From positions 1,178,001 through 1,242,000 of the forward strand of contig NZ_CCDM010000001.1 of the NCBI RefSeq assembly GCF_000750635.1: a stretch of DNA of 64,000 bases, in the 5' to 3' direction. Positions 7,640 to 15,462 of this stretch are shown piece by piece (the first letter of the stretch is position 1; each line of letters starts with the position of its first letter). This DNA is from Oceanobacillus jeddahensis. Lineage in GTDB: Bacteria > Bacillota > Bacilli > Bacillales > Amphibacillaceae. The notes beneath the pieces are model-generated. The model ran no database searches. It was not told where the DNA came from and saw only the letters and a list, made by a program, of their open reading frames with translations. A program made the position numbers and the translations under genes.

Positions 7640-8728
7640 ATGATGCGTCGTTTAGGTGTATCCATTTATCCAGAAAAATCGACTCCAGAACAAGACAAAA
7701 CATATTTAAGGAAAGCAGCTTCTTATGGATTCAGCCGTGTTTTTACGTGTCTGCTTTCCGTGCAAAAACCAAAAGAAGAAATCAAAGCCGATTTTGTGGA
7801 TATTATTTCATGCGCAAAGGAATTGCAAATGGAGGTTATTTTAGATGTTGCACCGGCTGTATTTGACCAGCTTGGTATTAGCTATGATGAGTTAAGCTTT
7901 TTTGTAGAACTCGGTGCAGACGGAATTCGACTTGATTTAGGTTTTGATGGATTAAAAGAAGCACAATTGACTTACAACGAGTATGACTTAAAAATTGAAT
8001 TGAATATGAGTAATGATGTCGCTTATTTAGATAATATTATGACGCATCAGCCCAATACAGAGAATTTGATCGGATGTCATAATTTTTATCCGCAAAAATA
8101 TACGGGGCTTCCTTATGAATTTTTAATCAGCTGCTCAGAGCGATTTAAAAAGCACCATCTTCGGACAGCCGCGTTTGTAACCTCATCTGATGCAAAAATG
8201 GGTCCATGGAATATTAATGATGGCTTATGCACACTAGAAGAACACCGAAATCTTCCGATAGATGTACAGGCAAAACATTTGTTTGCGACAGGACTTATTG
8301 ATGACGTTATTATTGGCAATGCGTATGCCAGTGATAAAGAATTAGAACTGCTTGGAAAGCTTCATCGAGCTAGACTTGAGCTCTCGGTAGAGCTTGAAAA
8401 AAACATATCCGATATCGAGAAAACAATTATGTTTGAAGAAACGCATACACGTCGTGGGGATATTAGCGAGTACATGGTGCGGTCCGTAGAAGTTCGGAAA
8501 AAATATGCTGCTTATTCGGTAGAGGCTGCAAAAACACCAGTGCAAAAACGTGGAGATATATTCATAGGCAATGATTCTTTTGGAAAATATAAAGCTGAGC
8601 TTCAGGTAGTTTTAAAAGATATGCCTGCAGATGAGAGGAAAAACAAAGTAGGACATGTACTTGAAGAAGAGCTATTTCTTTTAGATTATATTCATCCTTG
8701 GGGAAGCTTTACTTTGAGAGAAAAATAA
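7640..8728 (+). CDS. mupG: MupG-family 6-phospho-N-acetylmuramidase (DUF871)
   Basis: A TIM-barrel protein of 362 residues with the family N-terminus RRLGVSIYPEKSTPEQDKTYLRKAASYGFSRVFTCLL split over residues 3-39, the LGADGIRLDLGFDG loop, and a C-terminal cyclophilin-like domain. S. aureus MupG cleaves PTS-imported MurNAc-6-P-GlcNAc into MurNAc-6-P and GlcNAc. Here it ends an operon with a lactose-family EIIB-EIIA-EIIC, so it probably acts on the 6-phosphorylated disaccharide made by that PTS. MurNAc-6-P would then need MurQ, which is not in the window. Family assignment is firm; the precise substrate is inferred. Confidence 0.85.
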   Translation: MMRRLGVSIYPEKSTPEQDKTYLRKAASYGFSRVFTCLLSVQKPKEEIKADFVDIISCAKELQMEVILDVAPAVFDQLGISYDELSFFVELGADGIRLDLGFDGLKEAQLTYNEYDLKIELNMSNDVAYLDNIMTHQPNTENLIGCHNFYPQKYTGLPYEFLISCSERFKKHHLRTAAFVTSSDAKMGPWNINDGLCTLEEHRNLPIDVQAKHLFATGLIDDVIIGNAYASDKELELLGKLHRARLELSVELEKNISDIEKTIMFEETHTRRGDISEYMVRSVEVRKKYAAYSVEAAKTPVQKRGDIFIGNDSFGKYKAELQVVLKDMPADERKNKVGHVLEEELFLLDYIHPWGSFTLREK

Positions 8729-8736
8729 AGAAACAT

Positions 8737-8774
8737 AAAGGACCTTTGTTTAAAGAGTAAACAGAGGTCTTTTT
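8737..8774 (+). terminator. Terminator of PTS-mupG operon
   Basis: AAAGGACCTTTGTTTA pairs with TAAACAGAGGTCTTT (one bulge) around a 5-nt loop and runs into TTTTT. It lies just after the mupG stop. Confidence 0.75.
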
Positions 8775-8924
8775 GTATGGTGAAATAGAAAGCGTAAGGG
8801 ATAAAATATATAGAAATGCTAAACGATCTACCCATTATTAAGTAATAATAAAAGTCTCATTACTTTTCTACTTATCAATTCCCTTATGATATATTATGAA
8901 TAACAAAGAAAGGGGCGCTAGAAA

Positions 8925-9713
8925 ATGGATTTAAAACTAAAGAACAAAAAAGTACTCGTTTTAGCTTCCAGTAAGGGGATCGGCAGAGAAATTGCGAATA
9001 AGTATGCGGAAGAAGGGGCATCTGTCATTATTACCGGTAGAACGAAAGAAATTTTGAAAAAAACAGCGGATGAAATTTCAACGCAGACAGGTAGTGAAGT
9101 CATTCCATTTGTTACAGATGTTTCCAAGAAAGAAGACATCAATCGTTTATTTACGTTTGTAAAGGAACACTTTGGTGTACTGGATGTATTAGTAAGCAAT
9201 GCAGGAGGTCCGCCGATTATCGACTTTGAAACCAGTGATGAAGCGGATTGGTATGATGCTTTTGAATTAACTCTGATGAGTTCTGTAAGGGCAATAAAAG
9301 AAGCCATTCCTTTGATGAAGAAAAATGGACAGGGCAGAATTTTATACGTTGCTTCTACTTCTATTAAAGAACCGATCAGCGAGCTGCTGCTTTCCAATAT
9401 TTTTAGAAGTGGAGTACAAGCTCTTTGTAAATCGCTAGCCGAGGATTATGCAAAGGACCAAATATTAATCAATATTGTTGGACCGGGTAGAATTAACACA
9501 GATCGATTAAAAAATATCGATAAGCGAAATGCAGAAAGGCATCAAGTACCGTTAGAGGACTGGCAAAATCGTGTTCAGGAAACTATTCCGATTGGCAGAT
9601 ATGGCACGCCGGAAGAATTTGCGGAGGCTGCTGTGTTTTTGGGATCCTATCGAAATACGTATGTTACCGGACAGACGTTGTTGATAGATGGTGGTGCGGT
9701 GAAGGCTTATTGA
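8925..9713 (+). CDS. SDR-family oxidoreductase, atypical active site
   Basis: A 262-residue Rossmann-fold protein. The cofactor loop reads ASSKGIG (14-20) instead of TGxxxGIG, NAGG is at 92-95, and the catalytic Ser is probably 144 (YVASTS). Where classical SDRs have YxxxK this protein has SNIFR (157-161), so both Tyr and Lys are replaced. A subgroup of BKR-like SDRs shares this SNxxR pattern, so this is a lineage feature rather than decay. The reaction is unknown. It is monocistronic, with AAAGGGG upstream, the mupG terminator before it and a strong terminator after it. Confidence 0.72.
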   Translation: MDLKLKNKKVLVLASSKGIGREIANKYAEEGASVIITGRTKEILKKTADEISTQTGSEVIPFVTDVSKKEDINRLFTFVKEHFGVLDVLVSNAGGPPIIDFETSDEADWYDAFELTLMSSVRAIKEAIPLMKKNGQGRILYVASTSIKEPISELLLSNIFRSGVQALCKSLAEDYAKDQILINIVGPGRINTDRLKNIDKRNAERHQVPLEDWQNRVQETIPIGRYGTPEEFAEAAVFLGSYRNTYVTGQTLLIDGGAVKAY

Positions 9714-9797
9714 TGGTATGAATTCATAAAAAAGTATAGATAACTCTAAATGGATGACAAAAGTTCATCATCAAAATTAAATATAACCATACTGGAA

Positions 9798-9844
9798 AAT
9801 GGTTGGAATAAGTCTAGTAACTTGCTTATCCCAACCATTTTTTT
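9798..9844 (+). terminator. Terminator after SDR gene
   Basis: AATGGTTGGAATAAG (9798-9812) pairs with CTTATCCCAACCATT (9825-9839), one mismatch, followed by TTTTT. Confidence 0.75.
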
Positions 9845-9953
9845 ATGAAATTACAAGGTAAATATAATTCTATGCATCGGATTTGAAAAAATATTATCTA
9901 ACCCAGGGTTCGATTTTCCTTAGAATTTTGTATAGCTATTTGAAAAATTAAAA

Positions 9954-9967
9954 ATAAAGCGTTTTCA
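9954..9967 (-). promoter_or_regulatory. cre-like site overlapping YfcC promoter
   Basis: The minus strand reads TGAAAACGCTTTAT, matching the cre core TGAAAACGCT with the last two bases off consensus. It covers the predicted -35 region of the carrier promoter, a position suited to CcpA repression. Confidence 0.45.
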
Positions 9968-9990
9968 ATAGTTGGTTAGTATGTTATACT
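9962..9990 (+). promoter_or_regulatory. Promoter of YfcC carrier gene
   Basis: TTTTCA (9962-9967), 17-nt spacer, TATACT (9985-9990). The -35 is poor, as is common for activated or cre-controlled promoters. Confidence 0.45.
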
Positions 9991-9994
9991 TCTT

Positions 9995-10034
9995 TTGAAG
10001 TAAATACTTTAATTTTATAACATTGAAGTAAATA
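9995..10034. promoter_or_regulatory. 12-bp direct repeat downstream of YfcC promoter
   Basis: TTGAAGTAAATA occurs at 9995-10006 and again at 10023-10034, 28 bp apart start to start, between the -10 box and the SD of the carrier gene. The first copy lies in an imperfect palindrome (AAGTAAATACTT). The RpiR regulator two genes on is the plausible binder. Confidence 0.45.
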
Positions 10035-10054
10035 ATTCATTTAGGAGGAATATG

Positions 10055-11440
10055 ATGAATAAAAAAAGAAAAATGGCTATGCCGGATGCTATTGTAATAT
10101 TGTTCTTCTTATTAATCTTAGCTTGGATTGTCAGTTTTATTATTCCATCTGGGGAATTTGAACGTAGCACGGACGGATTGGAAACAGTGATACCTAATAG
10201 TTTTTCTTCTGTAGATGCGCCCAACCTGGGGATTATGGATGTTTTCTTATCAATACAGCAAGGATTGATAGAATCTGCTAACTTAATTTTTTTAGTTTTA
10301 ATCATGGGCGGGGCAATAGCTGTTATTGAATATCCGGGGACCATTAATGCCGGTGTCAAAGTTATGGTAGATAAGACGCGTAATCGTAAATACTTATTAA
10401 TTGCTTCTGTAAGTTTGCTATTTGGGATTATTTCTACAGTTGGTGTTGGCTCCAATGCAGTTATTGCTTTTATTCCTTTAGGGATTATACTTGCAAAAGC
10501 TTTGGATTTAGATGCAATTGCTGGTGTAGCCATTATTTATTTAGGATATTTTGCAGGTTCTGCAGCAGCTGTATTTGATCCAATTATTTTAGGTGTTGCT
10601 CAGGAAATCGCAGGACTTCCTTTATTCTCTGGAGCGATTTTTCGGATCTTTATTTTTATTGCTTTGATAGTTGTAACAATTTTGTTTGTCACAAGGTATG
10701 TAAAAAGAATCTCTGAAGATCCCTCTAAAAGTCTGATGGGGGAGCAGAAATTTGCGGAGAAAGATATGGATGAAACGCATATCGAGAAATTTAATACAGC
10801 ACATAAGATCATTATTTTATTTTTCTTTTTATGTATCGGAGTTTTTGTATACGGTTCTTTAGCTTTAGGGTGGGGAATCAATGAACTAGCTGCTATCTTT
10901 TTAATAAACGCAATTGGAACTGCAATTATTTCTAAGCAAAGCCCGAACCAATTTGTGAAATCATTTATGGGCGGAGCAAGAAATATTCTTTATGGTGCGC
11001 TTATTATTGGGATTGCTAGATCTATCATCGTATTAATGGAGAATGGATTAATTTTAGATACAGTAGTTAATGCTATTTTTATTCCTTTAAGTGAAATGGG
11101 TACATTATTTGGAGCTTTAGCGATGTTCTTTTTTAACTTGATTTTTAATATATTAGTACCTTCAGGAAGCGGCCAAGCAGCGGTTGTAATGCCAATTATG
11201 ACACCGTTGGCGGATATGTTAGATATTACTCGACAAACAGCTGTGGTTGCATTCAAATTAGGCGATGGAATTACAAATATGATTACGCCAATTTCAGGTG
11301 TGTTAATGGCTGTATTAGCTATAGGAGGAATTCCTTATACAAAATGGATACGCTTTATTATGCCGCTTGTATTGTATTGGGCAATTGTTGGAATTGCTTT
11401 TGTAATGATTGCTACGTTGATTGGTTATGGACCATTTTAA
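10055..11440 (+). CDS. YfcC-family carboxylate/amino-acid carrier
   Basis: An integral membrane protein of about 461 residues and a dozen hydrophobic segments in the C4-dicarboxylate anaerobic carrier/YfcC family. The start (MPDAIVILFFLLILAWIVS), the TVGVGSNAVIAFIPLG stretch and the C-terminal NILVPSGSGQAAVVMPIM re-entrant motif are typical. Members move dicarboxylates, basic amino acids or small peptides; the substrate is not readable here. ATGs at 10052 and 10055 are adjacent and AGGAGGA favours 10055. The next two genes are an RpiR regulator and an M20 peptidase, suggesting uptake of a peptide or acylated amino acid that is then hydrolysed. Confidence 0.8.
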   Translation: MNKKRKMAMPDAIVILFFLLILAWIVSFIIPSGEFERSTDGLETVIPNSFSSVDAPNLGIMDVFLSIQQGLIESANLIFLVLIMGGAIAVIEYPGTINAGVKVMVDKTRNRKYLLIASVSLLFGIISTVGVGSNAVIAFIPLGIILAKALDLDAIAGVAIIYLGYFAGSAAAVFDPIILGVAQEIAGLPLFSGAIFRIFIFIALIVVTILFVTRYVKRISEDPSKSLMGEQKFAEKDMDETHIEKFNTAHKIIILFFFLCIGVFVYGSLALGWGINELAAIFLINAIGTAIISKQSPNQFVKSFMGGARNILYGALIIGIARSIIVLMENGLILDTVVNAIFIPLSEMGTLFGALAMFFFNLIFNILVPSGSGQAAVVMPIMTPLADMLDITRQTAVVAFKLGDGITNMITPISGVLMAVLAIGGIPYTKWIRFIMPLVLYWAIVGIAFVMIATLIGYGPF

Positions 11441-11503
11441 ACTCAATGACTTTCATTCTTTTATCCGCTATGATAGAGGTAAAACTATAAAAGGATGATG
11501 AAA

Positions 11504-12337
11504 ATGACCCATCAAACATTCCATCACTTAGTAAAAGAAAGTTATGAAGGATTATCTGCCGGGAAGAAGAAGGCAGCAAAATATATCTTAGAGCATTTAG
11601 AAGAAGCAAGCTACAGTACGGTTGGTGAATTACAGACAAATACTGGAGTTAGTGAAGCAACCATTATTCGTTTGGCATATTCACTTGGATTTAGTGGTTT
11701 CTCTGCTATGCAGAAACAGATTAGAGAAGAAGTAATGAAACATCGGACATATAAAGAAAATGAGACGATTTTATCTAGTGAATATAATGATATATTACAA
11801 AAGGATATAGAATTAATGCAAGATTTAAGAAAAGAAATGAATGATGAACAGTTAGAACATGCTGCTAAAAAAATTATTAATGCTGATAAAGTATATATTA
11901 TTGGTCAACGAACTTCCTATGCTTCGGCATACTGGCTTTCTTATACATTGAGGTTTATGCTGCCTTCGATTCAATTGGTGGATGAGAAAACTTCAGATCA
12001 GGATTTACTAGACATGAATGAAAGAACCGTAGTAATCGCTATTTCTTTTCCGAGATATCATAAAGAAACGTATAAGTTTGCGGAAATGGCAAAAAAAGAA
12101 GGGGCAGATATTATTGCTATCACAGATTCGTCATTTTCCCCTCTAGCAAAGCTAACTTCTTTGAATTTATATACAAAAACCAACCGTGATGCTAGTGGTT
12201 ATAATGGAATAGCTTCTGTACTAGGGCTATTAAATATCCTTGTAGTAGCTATTCGGAAAAATGCACCTGAAAATATAAAAAAGAGACTATTGAAAATTGA
12301 AGAAATTTATCATATGAATGATAAGCTTTTTGAATAA
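11504..12337 (+). CDS. RpiR-family transcriptional regulator
   Basis: The N-terminal RpiR HTH (STVGELQTNTGVSEATIIRLAYSLGF, split across residues about 36-62) is followed by a SIS domain (about 120-245, VYIIGQRTSYASAYWL and VVIAISFPRYHKETYKFAEMA). The canonical SIS serine cluster is altered (QRTS, SFPR), so the ligand may not be a simple sugar phosphate. ATGs at 11495, 11498 and 11504 are in frame and AAAAGG spacing favours 11504. It sits between the carrier and the M20 peptidase, and the repeats at 9995-10034 are the candidate target. Confidence 0.8.
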   Translation: MTHQTFHHLVKESYEGLSAGKKKAAKYILEHLEEASYSTVGELQTNTGVSEATIIRLAYSLGFSGFSAMQKQIREEVMKHRTYKENETILSSEYNDILQKDIELMQDLRKEMNDEQLEHAAKKIINADKVYIIGQRTSYASAYWLSYTLRFMLPSIQLVDEKTSDQDLLDMNERTVVIAISFPRYHKETYKFAEMAKKEGADIIAITDSSFSPLAKLTSLNLYTKTNRDASGYNGIASVLGLLNILVVAIRKNAPENIKKRLLKIEEIYHMNDKLFE

Positions 12338-12352
12338 TAAAGGAGTGTATCT

Positions 12353-13492
12353 ATGCCAATAGAGATTTATGATGGTTTAAAGGGTCAAGATGAAAATATA
12401 TTAAAGGATATTCGTAAATTAGTAGAGAAGGAATCACCTACTTTAACCAAGGAATTAGTCGATCAATGTGGAGAAGAGATTCAATTGTTATTTAAGAAAT
12501 ATTTTAATAAAGCACCCAAGATATACGAACGGACAGAATATGGAAATCATTTGAAATATACCTTTGGTGAGGGAGAAGAACAAATTTTGATTTCGGGTCA
12601 TTTTGATACAGTTTGGCCTAAGGGGCATCTTTCTTATCGTGTAGAAGAAAATCGAGCTTATGGACCTGGGATAATTGATATGAAGGGTGGTCTGATAATA
12701 GCTATATGGGCTTTGAAAACGTTACTGGATTTGGGAGTTCATTTTCATAAACGGATTGTATTTTTATGTAATAGTGATCATGAGGGAGTAGCATCCCCAG
12801 ATTCTCGAAAAATTATTGAAGAAGAAGCACAAAAAAGTAAAGCTGTTTTAATTCCAGAAGCAGCAGAAGCAGGTACGAATGCATTAAAAGTGGAAAGAAA
12901 AGGTATACTTAGGTACACCTTATACGTAAAAGGAAAATCAGCACATTCTGGGAATAACCATGAAGAAGGTGTAAATGCAATTGTGGCATTAGCGGAAATA
13001 ATAAAGAAAATTGCTGAATGGACGGATTATGCATCTGGAACAACGGTTAATGTTGGAAAAATGGAAGGAGGTACGGGGGTAAATGTAGTTCCTGCTAAAG
13101 CACAAGCATCTGTAGATATTCGTGTTAAAACGATGGAGGAAGCAAATCGGATGAAGAAGCTCATGGAAGAATTAGTAATAGAAACAGAAGGAGCTGAACT
13201 AGAAATACAAGGTGGAATTGTAAGGCCGACTTTGGAACAGACTCCAGAAGCAAAAAAACTTTATGAAATTGTAAAGGCTTATGGTGATAAATTTGGATAT
13301 GAAGTAAAGGCAGCGAAAGTAGGAGGAGGCAGCGATGGGAGTTTTGCTTCTGCATTAGGCATACCGACATTAGATGGGTTAGGAGCAGCTGGAGCAGGTC
13401 CGCATGCAGAGCATGAGCATATTCTAATCAACCATTTAGGAGTTAGAACATCTTTACTAGCCGGCTTAATTTATGAATTGACGAGGGAATAA
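12353..13492 (+). CDS. M20-family metallopeptidase (carboxypeptidase G2-like)
   Basis: A cytosolic zinc hydrolase of 379 residues with SGHFDT (H83, D85), the bridging Asp in IIDMKGG (D109), E169 and a C-terminal metal His in GPHAEHEHI, plus a dimerisation lid domain (about 180-295). Family members remove glutamate or acyl groups from small peptides. The catalytic stretch that normally reads DEE reads DHE (142-144): the metal-ligand Glu is kept but the general-base Glu position is His, unless a one-residue shift restores alignment. It follows the RpiR gene by 15 nt, so it is cotranscribed. Confidence 0.83.
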   Translation: MPIEIYDGLKGQDENILKDIRKLVEKESPTLTKELVDQCGEEIQLLFKKYFNKAPKIYERTEYGNHLKYTFGEGEEQILISGHFDTVWPKGHLSYRVEENRAYGPGIIDMKGGLIIAIWALKTLLDLGVHFHKRIVFLCNSDHEGVASPDSRKIIEEEAQKSKAVLIPEAAEAGTNALKVERKGILRYTLYVKGKSAHSGNNHEEGVNAIVALAEIIKKIAEWTDYASGTTVNVGKMEGGTGVNVVPAKAQASVDIRVKTMEEANRMKKLMEELVIETEGAELEIQGGIVRPTLEQTPEAKKLYEIVKAYGDKFGYEVKAAKVGGGSDGSFASALGIPTLDGLGAAGAGPHAEHEHILINHLGVRTSLLAGLIYELTRE

Positions 13493-13569
13493 ATGATATA
13501 GAGTTTGTAAAAAGATACTTAGCGATAATAAATAGATTAATTTCTCATTATTTGTTTGGAGAAAAATAT

Positions 13570-13601
13570 AAAAACAGCCTATTTTAAAATAGGCTGTTTT
13601 T
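13570..13601. terminator. Terminator after M20 peptidase gene
   Basis: A perfect 16+16 nt palindrome, AAAAACAGCCTATTTT joined to AAAATAGGCTGTTTTT, able to end transcription on either strand. Confidence 0.8.
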
Positions 13602-13659
13602 ATATTGCTACCACCTTCCCTTAAAAAAATTATTTTCCTAATTTCATTTAGTTTAGTGA

Positions 13660-13692
13660 AATTTCATTATCAATAGTGAAAATAATGAAATT
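13660..13692. promoter_or_regulatory. Inverted repeat upstream of mannose-type PTS
   Basis: AATTTCATTAT (13660-13670) and ATAATGAAATT (13682-13692) are perfect 11-bp arms 11 nt apart, next to a cre site. This is a candidate site for the PRD regulator at 17360-19300. No -24/-12 sigma-54 promoter was found here. Confidence 0.45.
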
Positions 13693-13705
13693 GAAAACGA
13701 TTGCA
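13692..13705 (+). promoter_or_regulatory. cre site of mannose-type PTS operon
   Basis: TGAAAACGATTGCA fits the cre consensus TGWAANCGNTWNCA at every fixed base. It lies about 85 nt upstream of the first PTS gene and predicts CcpA control of the operon. Confidence 0.7.
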
Positions 13706-13790
13706 TGTGTTATAAAATAAAAGTGTACTAAATAGTTGATGTTATCTTAAATACACTCAAAAAATGAAATGATAGAAAGGGGAGAATAAC

Positions 13791-14219
13791 ATGGCAGATG
13801 GATTTGGGATTTTGGTCATGACCCATGGAGATTTTGGTAAGGCTGCAATGGACAGTGCACAATTAATCGTAGGTGAACAGGAAAATTATGAAACAATCAG
13901 CGTATTTGTTGTAGATAACCTGGATGATTTAAAGCAGGAAATGGAAGAGAAGGTAAAAAGCTTGGACACATCTAAAGGGTTGGTAATTCTTACCGATATT
14001 GTTGGAGGAACGCCAATTAATCTAGCAAGTAATCTATTAACAAGAGAAGATACGATCATTGCTTCAGGTGTGAACTTGCCATTATTACTTGAGGTATTAA
14101 TGAATCGTGGGAAAGAAGTAAGTGAATTAGAAGAAGTGATTCAGGCCGCTTATGCCCAAGGGTTATCCATTAGAACAAATAAAGATTTAGAAGGAGACGA
14201 TGACGATGATTTGCTTTAG
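13791..14219 (+). CDS. PTS EIIA, mannose/sorbose family
   Basis: A 142-residue EIIA-Man-fold phosphocarrier. The phosphorylated residue is His12 in GILVMTHGDFG; VILTDIVGGTPINLAS is the second family signature. The very acidic C-terminus (EGDDDDDLL) overlaps the start of the EIIB gene, so translation is coupled. First gene of a IIA-IIB-IIC-IID operon for a hexose or amino sugar, preceded by a good cre site. Confidence 0.88.
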   Translation: MADGFGILVMTHGDFGKAAMDSAQLIVGEQENYETISVFVVDNLDDLKQEMEEKVKSLDTSKGLVILTDIVGGTPINLASNLLTREDTIIASGVNLPLLLEVLMNRGKEVSELEEVIQAAYAQGLSIRTNKDLEGDDDDDLL

Positions 14220-14673
14220 TAGAATTGATGATCGCTTAATCCATGGACAGGTAGTAACAACTTGGGTGAATATGCATAATATTGAACAGATTGTTGTACT
14301 AAATGACAAAATTGGAAACGATGAAACACAAAAAAATATTTTAACGATGGCGGCTCCATCAGGGATTAAAGTAAGAGCATTTCCGGTGAAAAAGTTTGCT
14401 GAAATCATTAAAAAGCAAAAGATTACACGCCGTACCATGCTGCTATTTACGACAAGTGAAGATGTGCTGGAAGCTGTGGAAAACGGTGTGCCGATCGATG
14501 CATTAAACATTGGCGGTATGCGCTATCGTGAAGGAAGAGAGAAGGTATCCAAAGCGCTGTCTGTAACGCCTGAAGAAAGAGACGCATTTAAAAAACTGCT
14601 TGAAAAAGACTTAGACATTACAATACAAATGGTTCCTCATGATGAAAAAGTAGATTTGAGGGAGGTCATCTAA
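14206..14673 (+). CDS. PTS EIIB, mannose/sorbose family
   Basis: About 156 residues. His13 in SRIDDRLIHGQVVTTW is the phosphorylation site that hands phosphate to the sugar. An ATG at 14200 is also in frame, but AAGGAG at 14191-14196 and the family start (MI..xRIDDRLIHGQ) favour 14206. Overlaps EIIA by 14 nt and abuts EIIC with no gap. Confidence 0.88.
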   Translation: MICFSRIDDRLIHGQVVTTWVNMHNIEQIVVLNDKIGNDETQKNILTMAAPSGIKVRAFPVKKFAEIIKKQKITRRTMLLFTTSEDVLEAVENGVPIDALNIGGMRYREGREKVSKALSVTPEERDAFKKLLEKDLDITIQMVPHDEKVDLREVI

Positions 14674-15462
14674 ATGGTCACCTCTTTACTCGTATCCATT
14701 TGGGCCGGTATCTGTGCAATTGATGATATCGGTACACAAATGATCAGACGGCCGCTGTTGATTTCAACAGTGGTCGGGTTAATTATGGGAGATCTTCAAA
14801 CTGGTTTGCTAATCGGCGCCACATTAGAAGTTATGTGGATGGGCGTAGGGAATGTCGGTGCCTATTCTGCTCCAGACATTATTACTGGATCTGCAATTGG
14901 TACAGCGCTTGGTATCCTTTCGGGAGGAACAGGGACAGCGGTTGCTTTAGCGGTTCCTACGTCCTTGCTGGCACAGCAGTTATTAATTTTATATCGTTCC
15001 GGGATTGTTTATTTGAATCCGATTGCCAGTAAAATTGCAGAAACAGCAAATTTTAAAAAGGTATTCCGTATTCAATATATTCCAATGGTCTTTGCTTTCT
15101 TAATTCGTGCCGTTCCTACTTTCTTAGCTATCTATTTCGGTGCTGGAGCGATTGATACAGCGGTGGAAGCATTACCTGATTCCATCATGGATGGCTTATC
15201 CATTGCTGGTTCAATTATTCCTGCTGTAGGTATTGGCTTATTGATGTTGATGATGATTAAGAAAGGAGAACTATGGGTTTTCCTGATTGCAGGTTTTGCG
15301 CTGGCTGTATACCTGGATCTATCTGTACTGCCTATTACATTAATCGCTTTACCATTAGCATACCTTTATGACTTAGCTACAAAAGAGAAGGGTGCGGAGA
15401 AAGAAGAAGCGAAAACCGAGGATTCGGATGACGGGGACGATGAGGAGGATTATGATCTATGA
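14674..15462 (+). CDS. PTS EIIC, mannose/sorbose family
   Basis: A 262-residue membrane channel subunit with the family pattern LLIGATLEVMWMGVGNVGAYSAPD (around residues 48-72) and several later hydrophobic helices. The C-terminal 25 residues are strongly acidic (EEAKTEDSDDGDDEEDYDL), which is uncommon. It forms the membrane complex with EIID, whose gene overlaps by 4 nt. Confidence 0.87.
   Translation: MVTSLLVSIWAGICAIDDIGTQMIRRPLLISTVVGLIMGDLQTGLLIGATLEVMWMGVGNVGAYSAPDIITGSAIGTALGILSGGTGTAVALAVPTSLLAQQLLILYRSGIVYLNPIASKIAETANFKKVFRIQYIPMVFAFLIRAVPTFLAIYFGAGAIDTAVEALPDSIMDGLSIAGSIIPAVGIGLLMLMMIKKGELWVFLIAGFALAVYLDLSVLPITLIALPLAYLYDLATKEKGAEKEEAKTEDSDDGDDEEDYDL

Noticed and set aside
13493-13790. 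Sigma-54 (-24/-12) promoter for the mannose-type PTS, as in lev operons
   Set aside because: No TGGCAC-N5-TTGCA-like sequence seen, and the linked PRD regulator has no sigma-54 activator domain.
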